Positions 31,935-45,141 of a stretch of 57,381 nucleotides of DNA are shown here, piece by piece (position 1 is the first letter of the stretch; each line of letters starts with the position of its first letter). Where the stretch lies: contig NW_019091791.1 in the NCBI RefSeq assembly GCF_001949145.1, forward strand, positions 1-57,381. The letters run 5' to 3'. Source of the stretch: Acanthaster planci (taxonomy: Eukaryota; Echinodermata; Asteroidea; Valvatida; Acanthasteridae). The notes below the pieces were generated by a model. It was not told the origin of the DNA and did no database searches. It saw only the letters and a program-made list of their open reading frames with translations. The position numbers and the translations under genes are program-made.

Positions 31935-34900
31935 AGAGGATTAAACTCTCATATTAAATTACGAATAGATTATAGATTATCGCTTTTTGAATTTAGAGTT
32001 AATAAGCCTTTTGTGAGAAGTAATATTTACAAACCACTTAAAAGTTAGACAGCATTCTTATCCAGTTGGAAGTTTCTGCATGTGAAAGAAACGCTAAGGA
32101 AAATTGCTGGTCGAAAAGGCCAGGTTACCTCAATGTCCACCGAGCAATAAATTGTGTGCATAATAGGAGCATTATAATGCAGCTTTGGAGCTCATCTCTT
32201 AATTCAAGTTCCAAACTTTTCCTTTTTTGCATTCCTCAAAAGTGAAAACATTCAGGATGAAGCAAGAATTTAAAGTGGGGTTCAGATTGAAAATCAAATT
32301 ACAAACATCAAACCGATGTCCATGCAAAATGGTTTATGCAGTGGTTATAACAAAGACAGTGCTCTCTTGGCGAGAAAAAGCAACGACCTGTGTGAAGGTT
32401 GAAATGTGGATGGCTGTGCTAGTCTGTATAAGTTTCGGTAAAAAAAAATTAACTTCAAAAACTGGGATATTCTGACAATAATGAAACAGCGACCACTGTC
32501 GCGAGTCTTCCAGCCACAGCGGGTGTGGCAAGGCTGATGACAAGCAGAGCAATGCAAGGATTGAGTCGAGGCTAGGAACAATCTTGTATCGCGTGGAGAA
32601 AGCTCATTTTATCTTTACATTTATCTCTACCGATTTTGGTTAGAACTTGAGGCACAGTGCATTGCATGTTGTGAAAGAAAATGTGTAGAATTGCAAGAAT
32701 CCGTTTCTAGACTATATATGACGTCACACGTACTTGTGAACAAAACGAGGCCTTTCGTTCAGCGCCGAGAGCCGTGTATAGCCTAAAACACGTCACTTGG
32801 TTGCTACGTTGAAAACACAGAAAGTTAAATTAATCCAGGAATTTTTTGCTTCATCTAAACTCAAACTTTGTGGAAAATATTAATACTTTACGTCGAGCAA
32901 TCAAACTTGCGTGTGAACTCGGTAGATATTTTTATCAACGGCGTATATCTTTGCATCAGGACTGGAGCTGGCGGATTACAAATCAAAACCAGACATGGAC
33001 CCTACATGACGCCAAGGGGCGCTGTTCATGATTCAGATCCAAGTCTTATGTATACTTGTACCTTGCATAAAAGCGGCGCCTGTTTAAAGTTGTAATTTTT
33101 TTCAGTCTTTCAGAGCTGTCAAGACGTAGGCCTAATAGGTTTTTTGTTGGCTAAATTAAAAAAAAATTCCCTCGGAAGAGGGGGTGGTTGATTTAATAGC
33201 CCTTCCCCTTTGGTCAAAAAGTAGGAGATGTACACCAAATTCCCCACGGAATTTATGCCCCTGTATACCCGCCCACTTTTGGGCAAGAGCGTCTTTCAAG
33301 TAGCTGGTTTTCAACCGTTCGTTCGTGTCCTAAGTTCATTATCGACAGAAGTACAGATCGAGTATCGACTATTAAGAACCATGAGCAAGTCGCAAGCGTC
33401 CCTTATGGAGGAGGAGCTAAGGGTCCGCGATAAGCTTAATTAACATCCCATGGCGCAAACTTAAAATGTAACATCAAAGTGCATGGACATTATGCACATT
33501 TGGCCATTCTGCCGATAAAATAAAGGCTCAGTACCGAAAGTGGCGAATCCAACAACTTGAATCCATTATGGCCACGGGAGTTGAAGTGATTGTAATTCAG
33601 AAGAAAAGTTCTTGAAATGCCCCCGCCTTTGCATTGCGGCAGCGTGAATTTTGAGAGAACACGACTTACTGGTAGTTTGACTTTAAAATTTGGTTGCATG
33701 GACCTTTCGAATGGTCTCGTATATATATCGACTATTATCAACTATAGCCTATAGGCCTACATGTATTTCGATTGAATTCCCCACTATTACTAGCGACGGT
33801 GAGCCAGTCTAGTGTCCTTTTTCTCGTTCCTCGCAAGAGGGCGCTTTAGCGGAATTAGTTTCCTTCACAACAGTCACGCCTTGATCGGTTGATCGAAGGA
33901 GAAGAGGTTAGTAAATTCGCTTTTCTGTAACTTCTCGCCTTTTTGTCGACTTACCCCCTTTGTAAATTTGTCTCCTGACCAAGTTGCCCCCTCAGAAGGG
34001 AGTCCTCAACTTTGGACCATTCGCGAAATTTGTCATTTTCACCCAAAGACATGAAAGTGGCATACTGAGAACTATTCAATGAACTTGCACTCATTTGATT
34101 GTAAAGCGCACTTACACGTAGTTTATATTTTGTGGTTGCCATCAAAGTTCATTGTCTAGCACGCATACATGTACCTACAGCAAGCCATCCCGAGCTGTGC
34201 GTGATGGGCAATGGTCCAGGAAAAAACAATCATAGCTTTTTTTTTGGAACGGATGGGCCTACATGTATGTTGTGAGAAATTCAAGACGAGTTGGCTGGAT
34301 GCATAGGGTATTTGAATGGTTCCGCGAAGCTGATATAAATGCAACTGATTTTGTGTGAATCTCACTCTAAACACACACAAATTGTGATTAAAAGGAAATG
34401 AAATGTTCTTGACTCACAACTTCAAGCTGTGTTCGTCTCCTGTTTATTATCACAACTAGTATTACCATTACCACCATCATTATTTTGAGTTGAGAATTTT
34501 CTGTGCTTATGTCATGGCTCTAAAAATTATTCCAATTCCAATATTTTATGGTCTTTTTCTTGCATTTTGAGGGGGGGGGGCTTAATCCCCTGCCCCCCCT
34601 AGAAAAAGAACAGCACCTGAGTGCGCATGTAGCTGTGTGCCAGAAACTCCGATGGCAAGTGCAAAGAATAAAGTAAGCATGCTTTGTCGTAATGAATGAA
34701 TTTGCAATTGAGCGAGATGATGAGGGGCAAATCAGTCAGGGGGTGAATTGGCAAGGGGCAAGTCTGTAAGCAGCGAGTTGGTAAGGGGCAAGTTAGCCAG
34801 GAGGCGAGTTGACTTGATTCCGCAGATTGAGGAGAACAGTGACATCAGATTCAATGCAATCTCCAGGCGGAGCATGGGGTTTTGGTATTTTATTTCAATT

Positions 34901-37131
34901 TGAGAAAAGTACATGTATGGTGTGATTCATTCACTTTCCCACTCTGGTTTGCTGGTGAAGAACTCCACCCACAAGACTTTTGTCAAAGCCATTTTGACTG
35001 TGGAAAACTGCCTTTGCCTTGGTTGAAATGGAGGCAACAGGGTCGCTAAAGTGTGCACTTTTAGTTTTTAAGTTTAGAACCGGGGCGTGGGATAGATGTA
35101 TATTATTTCAAATGACTGAAAGAGTTTCGATGAAGCAGCAAGTACATACAAACTGACCTTTACATGTAATTTTCCTCAAATAATTTCACATGTTCATGTT
35201 CATGAATAAAGGTAATGTCAGGATGAATATACGTCAGCATGATCACTTCAGAAAGGGTGGGGGGTGTGAATGGGGATGGGTTTTTTTTACAATGAGGGTG
35301 GTTGCAGGGGTTGCAAATAACAAGGAACATGGCAGTAAATGCTAGAATGACCCCTGCTGGTCTTCCATCCCCAGGAAGGTGTTTCTGAAGGACTTTCAGA
35401 CTATTTGTCTTCTCTTAAAAAATATTTGTTCCTTGTTTTTGTCACAGGTGACAGCATGGTCTGAGGGCCTGTACCAGTTTGTTTTTGTAAAGGTCAGGAT
35501 TTTGCTCAGGAAAGAAATCAAACAGATAGCAAACTTAGTTAAGTTGGTTCTCCTTTCTCCTGGGACACAAGTATTGTTATTAGTCAGCCAGGTATGTCGT
35601 ATAAATCATAAACACAGTGGTCAAGAAAAGAATAACAAAATAAAGAAATCAATACCAATATTCAGCGTGTAGCATTTCAGTGGTGGAAAAAAGCAGATGA
35701 ACTGAAAGCAACACGCACGACATCAACAAAACAGGAAGAGGGAAAAGCAGCTCTCAAATTGAGGAAAAAAAGGATAATTATCAACGAATGGTAGCAATTT
35801 AGAAATGTCTAGAGTATTTGGGTGAAGCACATGTATGTACTGTATGTATAATGCGCAAACTACTGAAATATCCACATAGAATAAGTGTCAATGGATGCAA
35901 AGTACTGAAGTCAATGAGCTCTAATACAGTGTCAAAAAGGGGAAAGGCCTTAGTTGGTACTCTTCAGAACTTGGTCTTGTGTAGCCAATGACCTACTCAG
36001 ATGAGATCCAGGCAGTGTCGGTGGCTATGTCTTGGCGAGTCTAGGGAGGTGGTGCTTCAACAGAGAATAAGGGGTGGTGAGAAGTGGGCCGGGTGGAAAG
36101 GCAAACCGGATTCCCCAAAGCGTGACCTGGGGAATCGTACTCTCTATCGACAAAGCACGTGACAAGATGGTGCGAGAAGTTAGGAATGCGACAGAAAGTC
36201 AATTTAAGGAGTTGCCTCTCATTCCTAACTGAGCAACAAAAAGTGCAAGGGGCACTTTAGGATGGTATATGTCCTTGCACCTGGGTCTTCGCTCCTGAAG
36301 ACACGAGCTGGGGCAGGGGGTTAAGTAGCCCTACCGATTACACGCTCATTCAGGTACTGGTGGAACCTTGTGATTGGACCAAACTTGATATTTTTTCCAC
36401 CAAATTACAAAGTGCCCAGTTATGGATTTATTTTTGGAGGGGAATGTAGAGACATGGATGTGGATGGTTAATATGGAGTCATGGGGGTGTAAGGAAGAGA
36501 AGACAAAGACCACTGGAGGATTGATGTGCCTTTTTTAGTGTGGGGCTACATGTAGTGAAGACAATCAGTAAACCCATTGAGGGACTTTACTTGTAATTTA
36601 TTATGCTAGAATGTTAAATATTGAAAGACCAAGGGAACTTTGTGCTTGAGAAGGTAAATAAAAAACATTTTCATTAAAATTCATTTTCCCGTTTCCGAAT
36701 TGCTGGTAATGAGAAAATCTGACTTTTTAACAGATAACCAACGTGAAATTTATTCTGCCATGTGTCATGTATATTAACACTGACACTTTTTACCCGATAA
36801 TTTCCCCCAGAAACTCTAAACTTTCTAAACCTAGACCTCTTGTCATAAAATTAATCCCTGCAGAGCTCTATTCAACATGAGGTCACTGTGATCTGCCTAG
36901 GTGGGTCTGAAAATTAAAATGTAATTCTCGGTTCTGTTATCGGAACAGTATCCCCAACTACACAATCCCCGAAATAATATCACCTCTGTAATGACCTTTG
37001 AACTATGAACTGATAGTACATTTGAAAGTCAAAGTTGATATCCATACAATGCTGCTTTGTCTCTTTAATTGTCTATAACTATCTCATACATGTATTTACC
37101 TTGACATTTTATTTCCTTCTTTTATTTACAG
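31935..37131. other. Intergenic, and probably 5' non-coding part of the Praja-like gene
   Basis: No credible coding exons. Seen here: AATAAA at 32146; a CRE-like TGACGTCA near 32719; low-complexity G/C runs near 34570; a degenerate tandem (ttggcaaggggcaag type) at about 34730-34815; and an 11-bp inverted repeat (agttaggaatg, 36178-36188 with 36220-36230). The 5' UTR exons of the downstream ligase gene must lie here but cannot be fixed. Confidence 0.45.
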
Positions 37132-39968
37132 TGAGACAGACTTCAAGCTGTAAGACTTCCAATCCAGCCACTAGCTTTGCACTGCATACCTGGTCATTCA
37201 GTCCTGACATGAGCCTAGTGTGCAGGCAGCAGATACACCCTGATTGTCTTAAGGCTTGACTGTGTACTTTCTTGCAATGAGGCAAGCCTTTTCTGCCCAT
37301 CTGAGGAGAATGTCTTCACATCTAAAGTGGTGTGCCTAAAGATGTCCTCTTAGACGCATGTTTCCCAGTGAAACAGTCTTTCTTAAATTTGGTTGTCACA
37401 TGGCTGACTGAGCAGTTTTCATGGAAAACTGTTTACCTGGGCTGCAAAAATGGGCTGAACTTGTTGCGTACGTGTAAGTCACTCTACCATGTCATCATCA
37501 AGTAGTGGACCTGGTTTGCCTTCAATTGATTCTTCTCACTGCACTAGAGCTGCCAGTGATAAGACCAGAGAGAGGCCATCCAGAGATTTACCTGGGGTAG
37601 GTTACACCCCTCAGGGGACCTCCACTTCTTTTCAGTCAACCCCTAAGGCCAAAAGGGATCTTAGACCCAGGCTACCATCTCAGCAAGTTTCCCGAGGCGA
37701 AAACGGTAGGCATCATCTGTCCGTCCACAACAGGCCTAGTCGCAGCTTGGCCACAGGTACTGAAAATGCAGATCGGTTGAGAAACTGGAATTCCGAGGGA
37801 GGGAGACCCAAGAGGGAGAGGGTGCTCAGCGAGAGGACCAATTCCAAGAGGCTGTTGCATCGGTCATCAATCAACTCATCAGGAGAGCTGATACCTTTTC
37901 AGCGAGCTCCCAGAGATGGCAGCTACGAGTCGCGGCTTCCAGTGGGTAAGAAAGCTACACTACAAAACCCAGCAAGACAAAATAGTCTCTTTTCCTCGAC
38001 AGAAAGCGAGCACAGACGGGCAGCTCGTTTACAAGAGAGTCCTGAGAGTGTTGATGAGCTAAGCAGCAGCTCAGTAGCTGAGAATGCTGAGAGAAGTCAG
38101 AGCCTATCTCTAGATGAAACCAAGCACAGTAGCAAAGCAAAAGTGTTAAAGAAAAGCAGTGACAGCCGAAAAGATGGAATGAGAGCTCCCAGGCAGCTAA
38201 GCACTCAAGGAGTTGGTAATGGAGTGAGAAAAGCTCAGTCAGAAAATAAACACAGAAGACATACCCAAAGTGACATTACAAGCCATGGTGTGCCATCATT
38301 GAGTAAGAAAGAGCAGTCAACAAGTGATAATGAGAGTGAAGAAACTGCACAACATATTTCCAATGGCATGTCAGTCTCTGGATTTGGAAGTAGTTCAGCG
38401 ATATCTAGTAATATTGCGGAAAATACTCTGGAAGCTAATGCAAGGCCGGATTTGCAACAAACAGGGAATGGGCCCAGTTCTCAGTCAGCATCCTCCAGCC
38501 AGAATTCATTTAGGGAACCTCCTATCCATAATGTCTTTGATGGGTGTGACTTGGCATCCAGTCATAGTGCCCGTGCCATTTCACCATCTGCAGAATTTAA
38601 AGCTGCAGCTCAACCAGAGAGCTCAGCAGGTAATGAGCAGTCATCTGTCACTTCCAGCATCTCTTCAACAATTGCAAACACTAATAATCGCAGTGCTCTC
38701 CAGAGTGAATCTGAGGCAAATTTACAGGCTCCCAGTAACAATGAATCAGATGTCAGTGGTGGTGAGCCACTCCTCAGCAGTCAGCAGCCAAATAGTGTCA
38801 TCCGTCGAAGAATGAACTTGGACGGAACAGCGGATACTAGTCAAATTCAACCCAGTCAAGTTTCAACACCCTCATTTGCATCAAATTATAGACCAAGTCG
38901 AAGGAGAGACGAAATTTCTTCTCACAGTGATCAGACTTCTTCTGGTCATCTGACAACTGCAGGGAGCAGCACCCCAGAAGGTCCTGAACTGCCAAATGAG
39001 AGGGGCTCATCAGCCAGCCAACAGCTGCCTTCTCCAAGAGTCAGCCCTCATTTAGTTCATGCTACACAGCCTCCGTCAAGTAGCAACATGAACTCAACAT
39101 CAGCAGTCAATCCCAGTAGCACCTCACAGCAAGCTAGACACAGTCGCTTCGGCCGGAGGATAAGAATGCCATCCTCCGACTTGGATGCAGCAGGAGAAAG
39201 CACTCACCCAACACACGATGCAAGTGGCAGTCCTACACCTGCCGTAGAAGAACCATTTGAAGGAACAAATCGTCAGAGGTACCGATTCTTCTCTCTCTCC
39301 AGGGGTAGGTCACAGACAAATCACGAAGTCCAGGCGTCCACACTTACTCCAAATCGAGACCTCCTGTATGGCCCTCCTTCACCACCTCTCCTCAGGAGGC
39401 ACCATCGAGCCCACTTCGGCCCTGACACATCCACCTCACGTCAGACTTCTGAAGAGCTTGGAGCATCAATAGGCATCCACAGTAGTTTCAGCTCTTCTGT
39501 CGGCAGTGGCGACCTTGCTTTGCAAGAAGATTCGTTCCGTACTGCATCAGGCAGCACGGTAGCTTTCTCACCCATCCTCCACTCTGGGCCTGTCCTTGAC
39601 AGTTCGATGCCCCACCAGAGATGGAGGATGCGTGAAACAGCAACTACATCTGGCGTGACAGCTCATGGAAGGTTAAGCTCAAGTGAAATCACCTCGCCAA
39701 GGCAACTACGTGCAACCTCTTCTCCAGAGACTCAAAATGGTGGTGCAGGAGTCAACCTGTCTTCGGACTTTGGTCAAGACAACTTCACATTTTCGGTGGA
39801 GGAGGGACGTCTTAGCCGTGACGCCAGGAGAAGGTATCAAAATGATCGCAGTGATGCAATCCCACGCTTGCTCCCGCAGAGGAGCCACCAACCTAGCAGA
39901 GAGCTATCAAGAGGAGCAGAGGTCATGGAGGATGTGTTTGGGTCATCACAGGATCGCAACCCCCCGAG
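37132..39968 (+). CDS. PJA-like: Praja-like gene, first coding exon (5' UTR 37132-37488, coding from 37489)
   Basis: Acceptor ttttatttacag, donor gtaagg at phase 2. It encodes 826 residues of Ser/Asn/Gln/Arg-rich low complexity with many Ser-x-Ser and R-R-x-S-like sites, no cysteine-rich domain and no membrane segment. An exceptionally long single exon for a disordered region. ATG context ctaccATGt, with an upstream in-frame stop at 37456-37458. Confidence 0.85.
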
Positions 39969-42900
39969 GTAAGGAGTTTTGTACCGCTGTAGAAGCATTC
40001 CTGATAGATGATTGTAGAGTGAAATAAACCAATTCATGTCCTGTTGGAAGACTGAGCACAAATAAGGCTTGGTCAAAATGCTTTTACATATCTTTCAAAT
40101 GAGTTGGTGTCTAATGAACATGTAACATTTTTCTTTGGACAAAATCAGCCTGCATATTAATTTTTATACCCATTAGTGCAAGTGTCAAACAATTATACAC
40201 ATGGTATACTTTTTAAATTCCTTCAATAAGTTGCGTTTTGCTTGTAACCATAATAGTTGTAGCTTGCTGTAAGAAAACAGTTGCCATGAAATCTTCCTAC
40301 TTCCTTTCCAACAGCAGTGACGATTCCCCCTTGAGAGATCCCACCTTGGAGCTCCAGATCCCCCTGCTCAGCTCACCTCTATTCTCACCCTTGGGCATTG
40401 CTCCTGGAATGCTCCTCAGTCTCCTCATCAGGACACGGCGGGAGTTCGGACAAGAGTTCATGGAACTACTCCTCGAGGTGAGAGAAGGATTTTCTAATAG
40501 TTGAGATACCACATTGTATCATCCTGATTTCTGCACGAAGTCAAACTGGGAGACATCATCAAGGAACTAGTCTTGTTTTCAAGTTCATAGTCCCACTAAT
40601 GGTAGCAAGTTGTGGGAGGCCTACAGTTTGTACATTTACTGGTGAACACAAGAGGCAGAGTACACTGTGTAATAATTTGATAAGGCCCATGCTGATGTTC
40701 TTCGAGTTGACCACTCAGTTCCATAAAATCTACTGAGATATTTTGATGCATCTCATTGCATTCAGCAGGGTTCTCATTTCATCTGTGTTAAAACCTACTG
40801 TTGCACCTTACTGGAGCTGCGTTGCAATCTTTTACTTTCAGCAAGGTTTTCATTTTAATTATGTTGCATTCTTTTGTATTCAATAGGGTTTTCACTTCAA
40901 CTGTGTTGCATTCTGTTTTCAGCAAGGTTTTCATTTCAGCTGTGTTGCATTCTGTTTTCAGCAGGTTCTCATTTTAGCTACAATTTACATGTATGTTAAA
41001 TTCTGTTGCATTCAGCAGGGTTCTCATATGAACTGTTGCATTCAGCAGGGTTCTCATTTGAACTATTGCATTCTGTTGCATTCAGCAGGGTTCTCATTTG
41101 AACTGTTGCATTCAGNNNNNNNNNNNNNNNNNNNNNNNNNNNNNNNNNNNNNNNNNNNNNNNNNNNNNNNNNNNNNNNNNNNNNNNNNNNNNNNNNNNNN
41201 NNNNNNNNNNNNNNNNNNNNNNNNNNNNNNNNNNNNNNNNNNNNNNNNNNNNNNNNNNNNNNNNNNNNNNNNNNNNNNNNNNNNNNNNNNNNNNNNNNNN
41301 NNNNNNNNNNNNNNNNNNNNNNNNNNNNNNNNNNNNNNNNNNNNNNNNNNNNNNNNNNNNNNNNNNNNNNNNNNNNNNNNNNNNNNNNNNNNNNNNNNNN
41401 NNNNNNNNNNNNNNNNNNNNNNNNNNNNNNNNNNNNNNNNNNNNNNNNNNNNNNNNNNNNNNNNNNNNNNNNNNNNNNNNNNNNNNNNNNNNNNNNNNNN
41501 NNNNNNNNNNNNNNNNNNNNNNNNNNNNNNNNNNNNNNNNNNNNNNNNNNNNNNNNNNNNNNNNNNNNNNNNNNNNNNNNNNNNNNNNNNNNNNNNNNNN
41601 NNNNNNNNNNNNNNNNNNNNNNNNNNNNNNNNNNNNNNNNNNNNNNNNNNNNNNNNNNNNNNNNNNNNNNNNNNNNNNNNNNNNNNNNNNNNNNNNNNNN
41701 NNNNNNNNNNNNNNNNNNNNNNNNNCTGTTGCATTCAGCAGGGTTCTCATTTGAACTGTTGCATTCAGCAGGGTTCTCATTTGTGTGGGTGTAAACGTCA
41801 AGTAAATTTAGTTATGATTTTTTGAACAATTTTGAAAATGGAAAATCTTGAAAATCTCCCGTGTTACGTCATGCAACTTCAAATTTCACCCAGCAACAAG
41901 TGGTTAATGCTGATATTATCCTTTTCTGACATTGTTCAGGTGAAGTTTCAAATATTTCCAAAGATTATTTCTTCTTCAAAGAAACCCTGAGGACATAAAA
42001 TCACCAAGTCTTAAGCAATCCATTCCTCAAACTTGCACTGAAGTTGTGATATTTTGTGTATATGCTCACCCTTTTTGTCACATTGGTCCATTTTCCTCTC
42101 AGAACATGATGCTGAATGTCTTGGCACACCACCTGTTTGAGAATGAGAGAGGAGGAAATGAGGATGGTATCAATGGGGCCCCACCTCCGGCGACACAGGA
42201 GGTCATCGACAACCTAAAAGAGATTCCTGCTCTAGAATCCCACATAGGTCTGTGAATAAGTTTTTATACAAGTACATGTATACTCAATCTAATCTATACT
42301 CGGTCTGTATTTTATGAGAAAGGAACCATTGTATACATTGTTGTCCAGCACCTATGAGACAGATCTGGTAAAACAAACTAACGGTTTGTGCTAATATGGG
42401 AAGTCATTAATACTTGCCCTGTCTTGTATGAAAGTTTGTGTATGAGATGAAAATTAAATCCTTCTTGCTCTTCCTTTCTGCAAAGTTGTGATTCAATCAT
42501 ACTCACTCTTTGTCTGCAAGTTTTTGCATTAGATGAAAATTAAATAATTTGGGCTCTGCTCTAAGCAAGACACCACATTTTTGAAAACACAGACACCATA
42601 CCTCTAAAAACACACAGGTTTGCTTGAGTCCATGTTAAACAAGGCAGTGTCTGCCGTACCTGTGTGGATTTCATACACCAACAATTTCCAATAGAAATCA
42701 ACTCTGAAGTACCTGCAGTGTCTAAATTCCATAAACCCATCTATCAAGGGCTTTTCCCAAGATAGATTTATTTTGGTTTTCTTCTGTCCAGTGAGGTCTT
42801 CCAGTTTGTGAGCTACAGTGCAGTGTACATCTCAAGAGGTACAGGTTTTATAACCAATGATACTCACGAAGGTCGAACAATGTATTTATAATCACGTCTT

Positions 42901-43523
42901 TTCAACAGAGAAGGAGATGAAATGTGCCATATGTCACAGTGAATACGAGCTGTACGAGACTCTCGCAGAGTTGCCCTGTGAACATTTCTTCCATCCTACC
43001 TGTGTGGCTGTCTGGCTCAAAAAGGTATGTGTCATTCTACCCATCGTGCCTAACTGATGTCATGTCCAAAAGTTGCGGCTGCGGCTGGATATAACTTGAG
43101 GCCATGGAAAGCCACTGGCTTGTGGCTAGAGCAACTTCCCATAGAAGTGTGCGTTTCTCCTGGCAACAGCCTGTTGATTTGGAGACAGCCCTGTCATTGC
43201 ATATAGTTTAAAAGGGGGAAGCCTTGTTGGGAAAATATCAGCTTCAGATGGTGTTTGAGTTTGTATTTGAAGGGAGTAACATCTTCGGTCTCCCCAAGAT
43301 CCACTGATAAGCATTTTCTGATTTTGCTATAAGGCTAGGAAAGGCTTTGCAGCGCATACGGTTCCTTATTCATGAAAACGCCTGTCTCACTATTAAAACA
43401 AAACCCTACTTAGAAAAAAAATGTGTGTGGTTTTTCACCTATTTTTCATTTTGCCATTTTTTCCTCATGCAGTCTGGCACTTGCCCCGTCTGCCGTTTCC
43501 TGTTGCCATCTCCTTCCAAGTGA
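37489..43523 (+). CDS. PJA-like: Praja-like RING-H2 E3 ubiquitin ligase
   Basis: Gene-level entry, five coding exons, 2,955 bases, about 984 residues. The first 826 residues are Ser/Gln/Arg-rich and probably disordered. Then come a conserved helical block (LLIRTRREFGQEFMELLLE, then NMMLNVLAHHLFENE), the linker PPPATQEVIDNLKEIPALES, and a C-terminal RING-H2: C-A-I-C ... L-P-C-E-H-F-F-H ... W-L-K-K-S-G-T-C-P-V-C-R. The P-P-A-x-x-x-x-I-D-x-L linker and the W-L-x-K-S-G-T-C-P-V-C-R ending are hallmarks of Praja proteins (PJA1/PJA2), which transfer ubiquitin from an E2. The protein is longer than the vertebrate ones (roughly 640-710 residues), mostly in the first exon. An in-frame TGA at 37456 supports the chosen ATG. 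Confidence 0.85.
40315..40477 (+). CDS. PJA-like: Praja-like gene, exon 2
   Basis: 163 bases, acceptor ctttccaacag, donor gtgaga, phase 2 to 0. It encodes IPLLSSPLFSPLGIAPGML and the LLIRTRREFGQEFMELLLE helix. The acceptor is a tandem CAGCAG (NAGNAG), so one Ser may be optionally included. Confidence 0.83.
40755..41790 (+). repeat. Minisatellite of about 30 bp spanning the assembly gap
   Basis: Repeats of the type gttgcattcagcagggttct followed by catttgaact lie on both sides of an N run (41116-41725, 610 bases). Upstream copies from about 40755 are progressively more degenerate (cagcaaggttttcatttcag). The array is in the intron between exons 2 and 3 of the Praja-like gene. The gap size may be nominal. 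Confidence 0.9.
42103..42247 (+). CDS. PJA-like: Praja-like gene, exon 3
   Basis: 145 bases, acceptor ttttcctctcag, phase 0 to 1. It encodes NMMLNVLAHHLFENERG and the PPPATQEVIDNLKEIPALES linker. The donor gtctgt is weak but in phase with the RING exon. Confidence 0.83.
42909..43024 (+). CDS. PJA-like: Praja-like gene, exon 4: RING-H2 first part
   Basis: 116 bases, acceptor ttttcaacag, donor gtatgt, phase 1 to 0. It carries C-A-I-C, L-P-C-E-H-F-F-H-P-T-C and W-L-K-K, that is zinc ligands 1-6. Confidence 0.88.
43473..43523 (+). CDS. PJA-like: Praja-like gene, exon 5: last RING ligands and stop
   Basis: 51 bases, acceptor cctcatgcag, phase 0. It reads SGTCPVCRFLLPSPSK and then TGA. It supplies zinc ligands 7 and 8. 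AATAAA signals follow at 43799-43804 and 43939-43944. Confidence 0.88.
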   Translation, partial: SGTCPVCRFLLPSPSK

Positions 43524-43950
43524 TTGTGACAGGTACCATACCTTTTGTTTCTTCATAGCAGTGTGCAGGTTCGAAGAATGTCTGGAGGAAACTGGCTTCC
43601 CCAGCCCCTTCGCTCAGACAAGTTTCTGTCATTGTTGAAATGATGAGAATGGTTGGTTTGAATCGAAAAGTTGTAGAAGTGTCAAAAATTTAAAAAGATA
43701 CATGTACTCATGCTTCCTGTTTTTCTGCCTACTCTGTTTTGACATCACAACCCGACAGTTGTTCCCAGGGGAAAGTTTTAGAACATCTTCAAGTTGGGAA
43801 TAAAGATAGGAAAGAAATACTTCAGGTTGAATGTGGTATGTGCACATAAAGGTCTAACGGACTCATTTATGCACACAACTTGTATCCCAACATTGTTCAT
43901 TTCATTTTTATAGACAAATAGTACCCGACCTCTCTTGCAATAAAGTGACC
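43524..43950 (+). other. 3' UTR of the Praja-like gene
   Basis: Non-coding sequence after the stop with two AATAAA hexamers (43799 and 43939). Extent is inferred. Confidence 0.5.
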
Positions 43951-44610
43951 AAAAAAACATTTCTGTCCTATCTTCAGTGCACCATATTTTCAGATGTCGT
44001 GCAATGGGAAGCAGAACTATTTGGGAGCGTAGGTATCACTATGAGGTGGTCTTGAAGTGTGGGATTTTGTACAGAACAGGCAAAGGCCTGTGAATATTTT
44101 TCCAAACAGTTATCATTCGTCCAAATTTTAAATAAGCCTGAAATATATTACTCAATAGATAATGCGGTATAGAGAATGACATTTTTATTGTGAGATCTGT
44201 TTTGTTTTCACTTGTTTCCGAATAGCACAAAGTGTGTGACTTCGGTCAGTCACGGTATGCAGGAGAACGTATTTTATTATATGTATAAATAGTCTGGTGT
44301 CCTATTTTTGCAGCTGTGTGTTTGGAGTCGTTCGTGCAGGTTTGGCAGTCATAAGGAAGGGTTGTTCAGCAGTTGTTCATGGGTTGTTTTGGGGCATCCG
44401 ATTTTGCCGAATTATCCCCAGAAACCCACCGACAGTAGAATGTCATGACTGCCAAAATGCACTTTTGTTTAGCCTCACTTATACAGAGTCTCACTTATAC
44501 AGAGTAACATATTTTTAGCCCGTGAACTTCCGCACATTTTCTACGTTGTACGTCGCTAGGTATATTTTTTCACTGAAAGTGTGTGATGTAAATGTGTGTG
44601 ACAATAACAA

Positions 44611-44782
44611 TACCGCCATTTCACAATAGTGCGCCACCAAGAGTTTGCAACGCGTTGGCCAATCACAATGCGCAAAATTTGTCGACGCAGTGCGCGTTTG
44701 GAAAGGGTCGACAAATTGAGCGCGTTATGATTGGCCAACGCATTGCAAACTCTTGGTGACGCACTATTGTGAATCGCCCGTA
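44611..44782. mobile_element. MITE-like inverted-repeat element, copy 3
   Basis: 172 bases, almost wholly palindromic: left arm ttcacaatagtgcgccacca continues to agagtttgcaacgcgttggc, then caatcacaatgcgc; the right arm is the reverse complement with few changes. The centre has GTCGAC on both sides. Best-preserved copy of the family in this window. Confidence 0.8.
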
Positions 44783-45141
44783 CTGTATACAGAAACTCCT
44801 GATTCGTATGCAGTCGGGGCAGTAAAACTGTATCACGGTAATACTGCACGAGTAGCGAGTTTCATTTTGGTAGAGATTCTGTTTTCAGTTTGAAAGTGAA
44901 AGAGCAAAAAGGTTTTCAACTGAAATCGAGGCCTGTGCACGCCGTTTTCGGTAATCGTTAAAGAATGTGTCAGGTACAGTGGAGAACGAGCGCTGCGCTT
45001 TTCTTAAATGCTCTAATGGTATAGATCTTGTTTCAAAAGTTTATAAAATCGTGTGTTTTGTTGGTTACCTACTACTATCGACTTCCCACGTGCAAAACCA
45101 AACCAGCGGTATGTTTGTTGTTGCATTGACGCATCGGTACG

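Noticed and set aside
36178-36230. 11-bp inverted repeat agttaggaatg / cattcctaact
   Set aside because: Short, with no repeat-family ends or coding link; likely chance or an old repeat.
40989-41825. Long open frames across the N run
   Set aside because: They exist only because N bases are not stops; the flanks are minisatellite.
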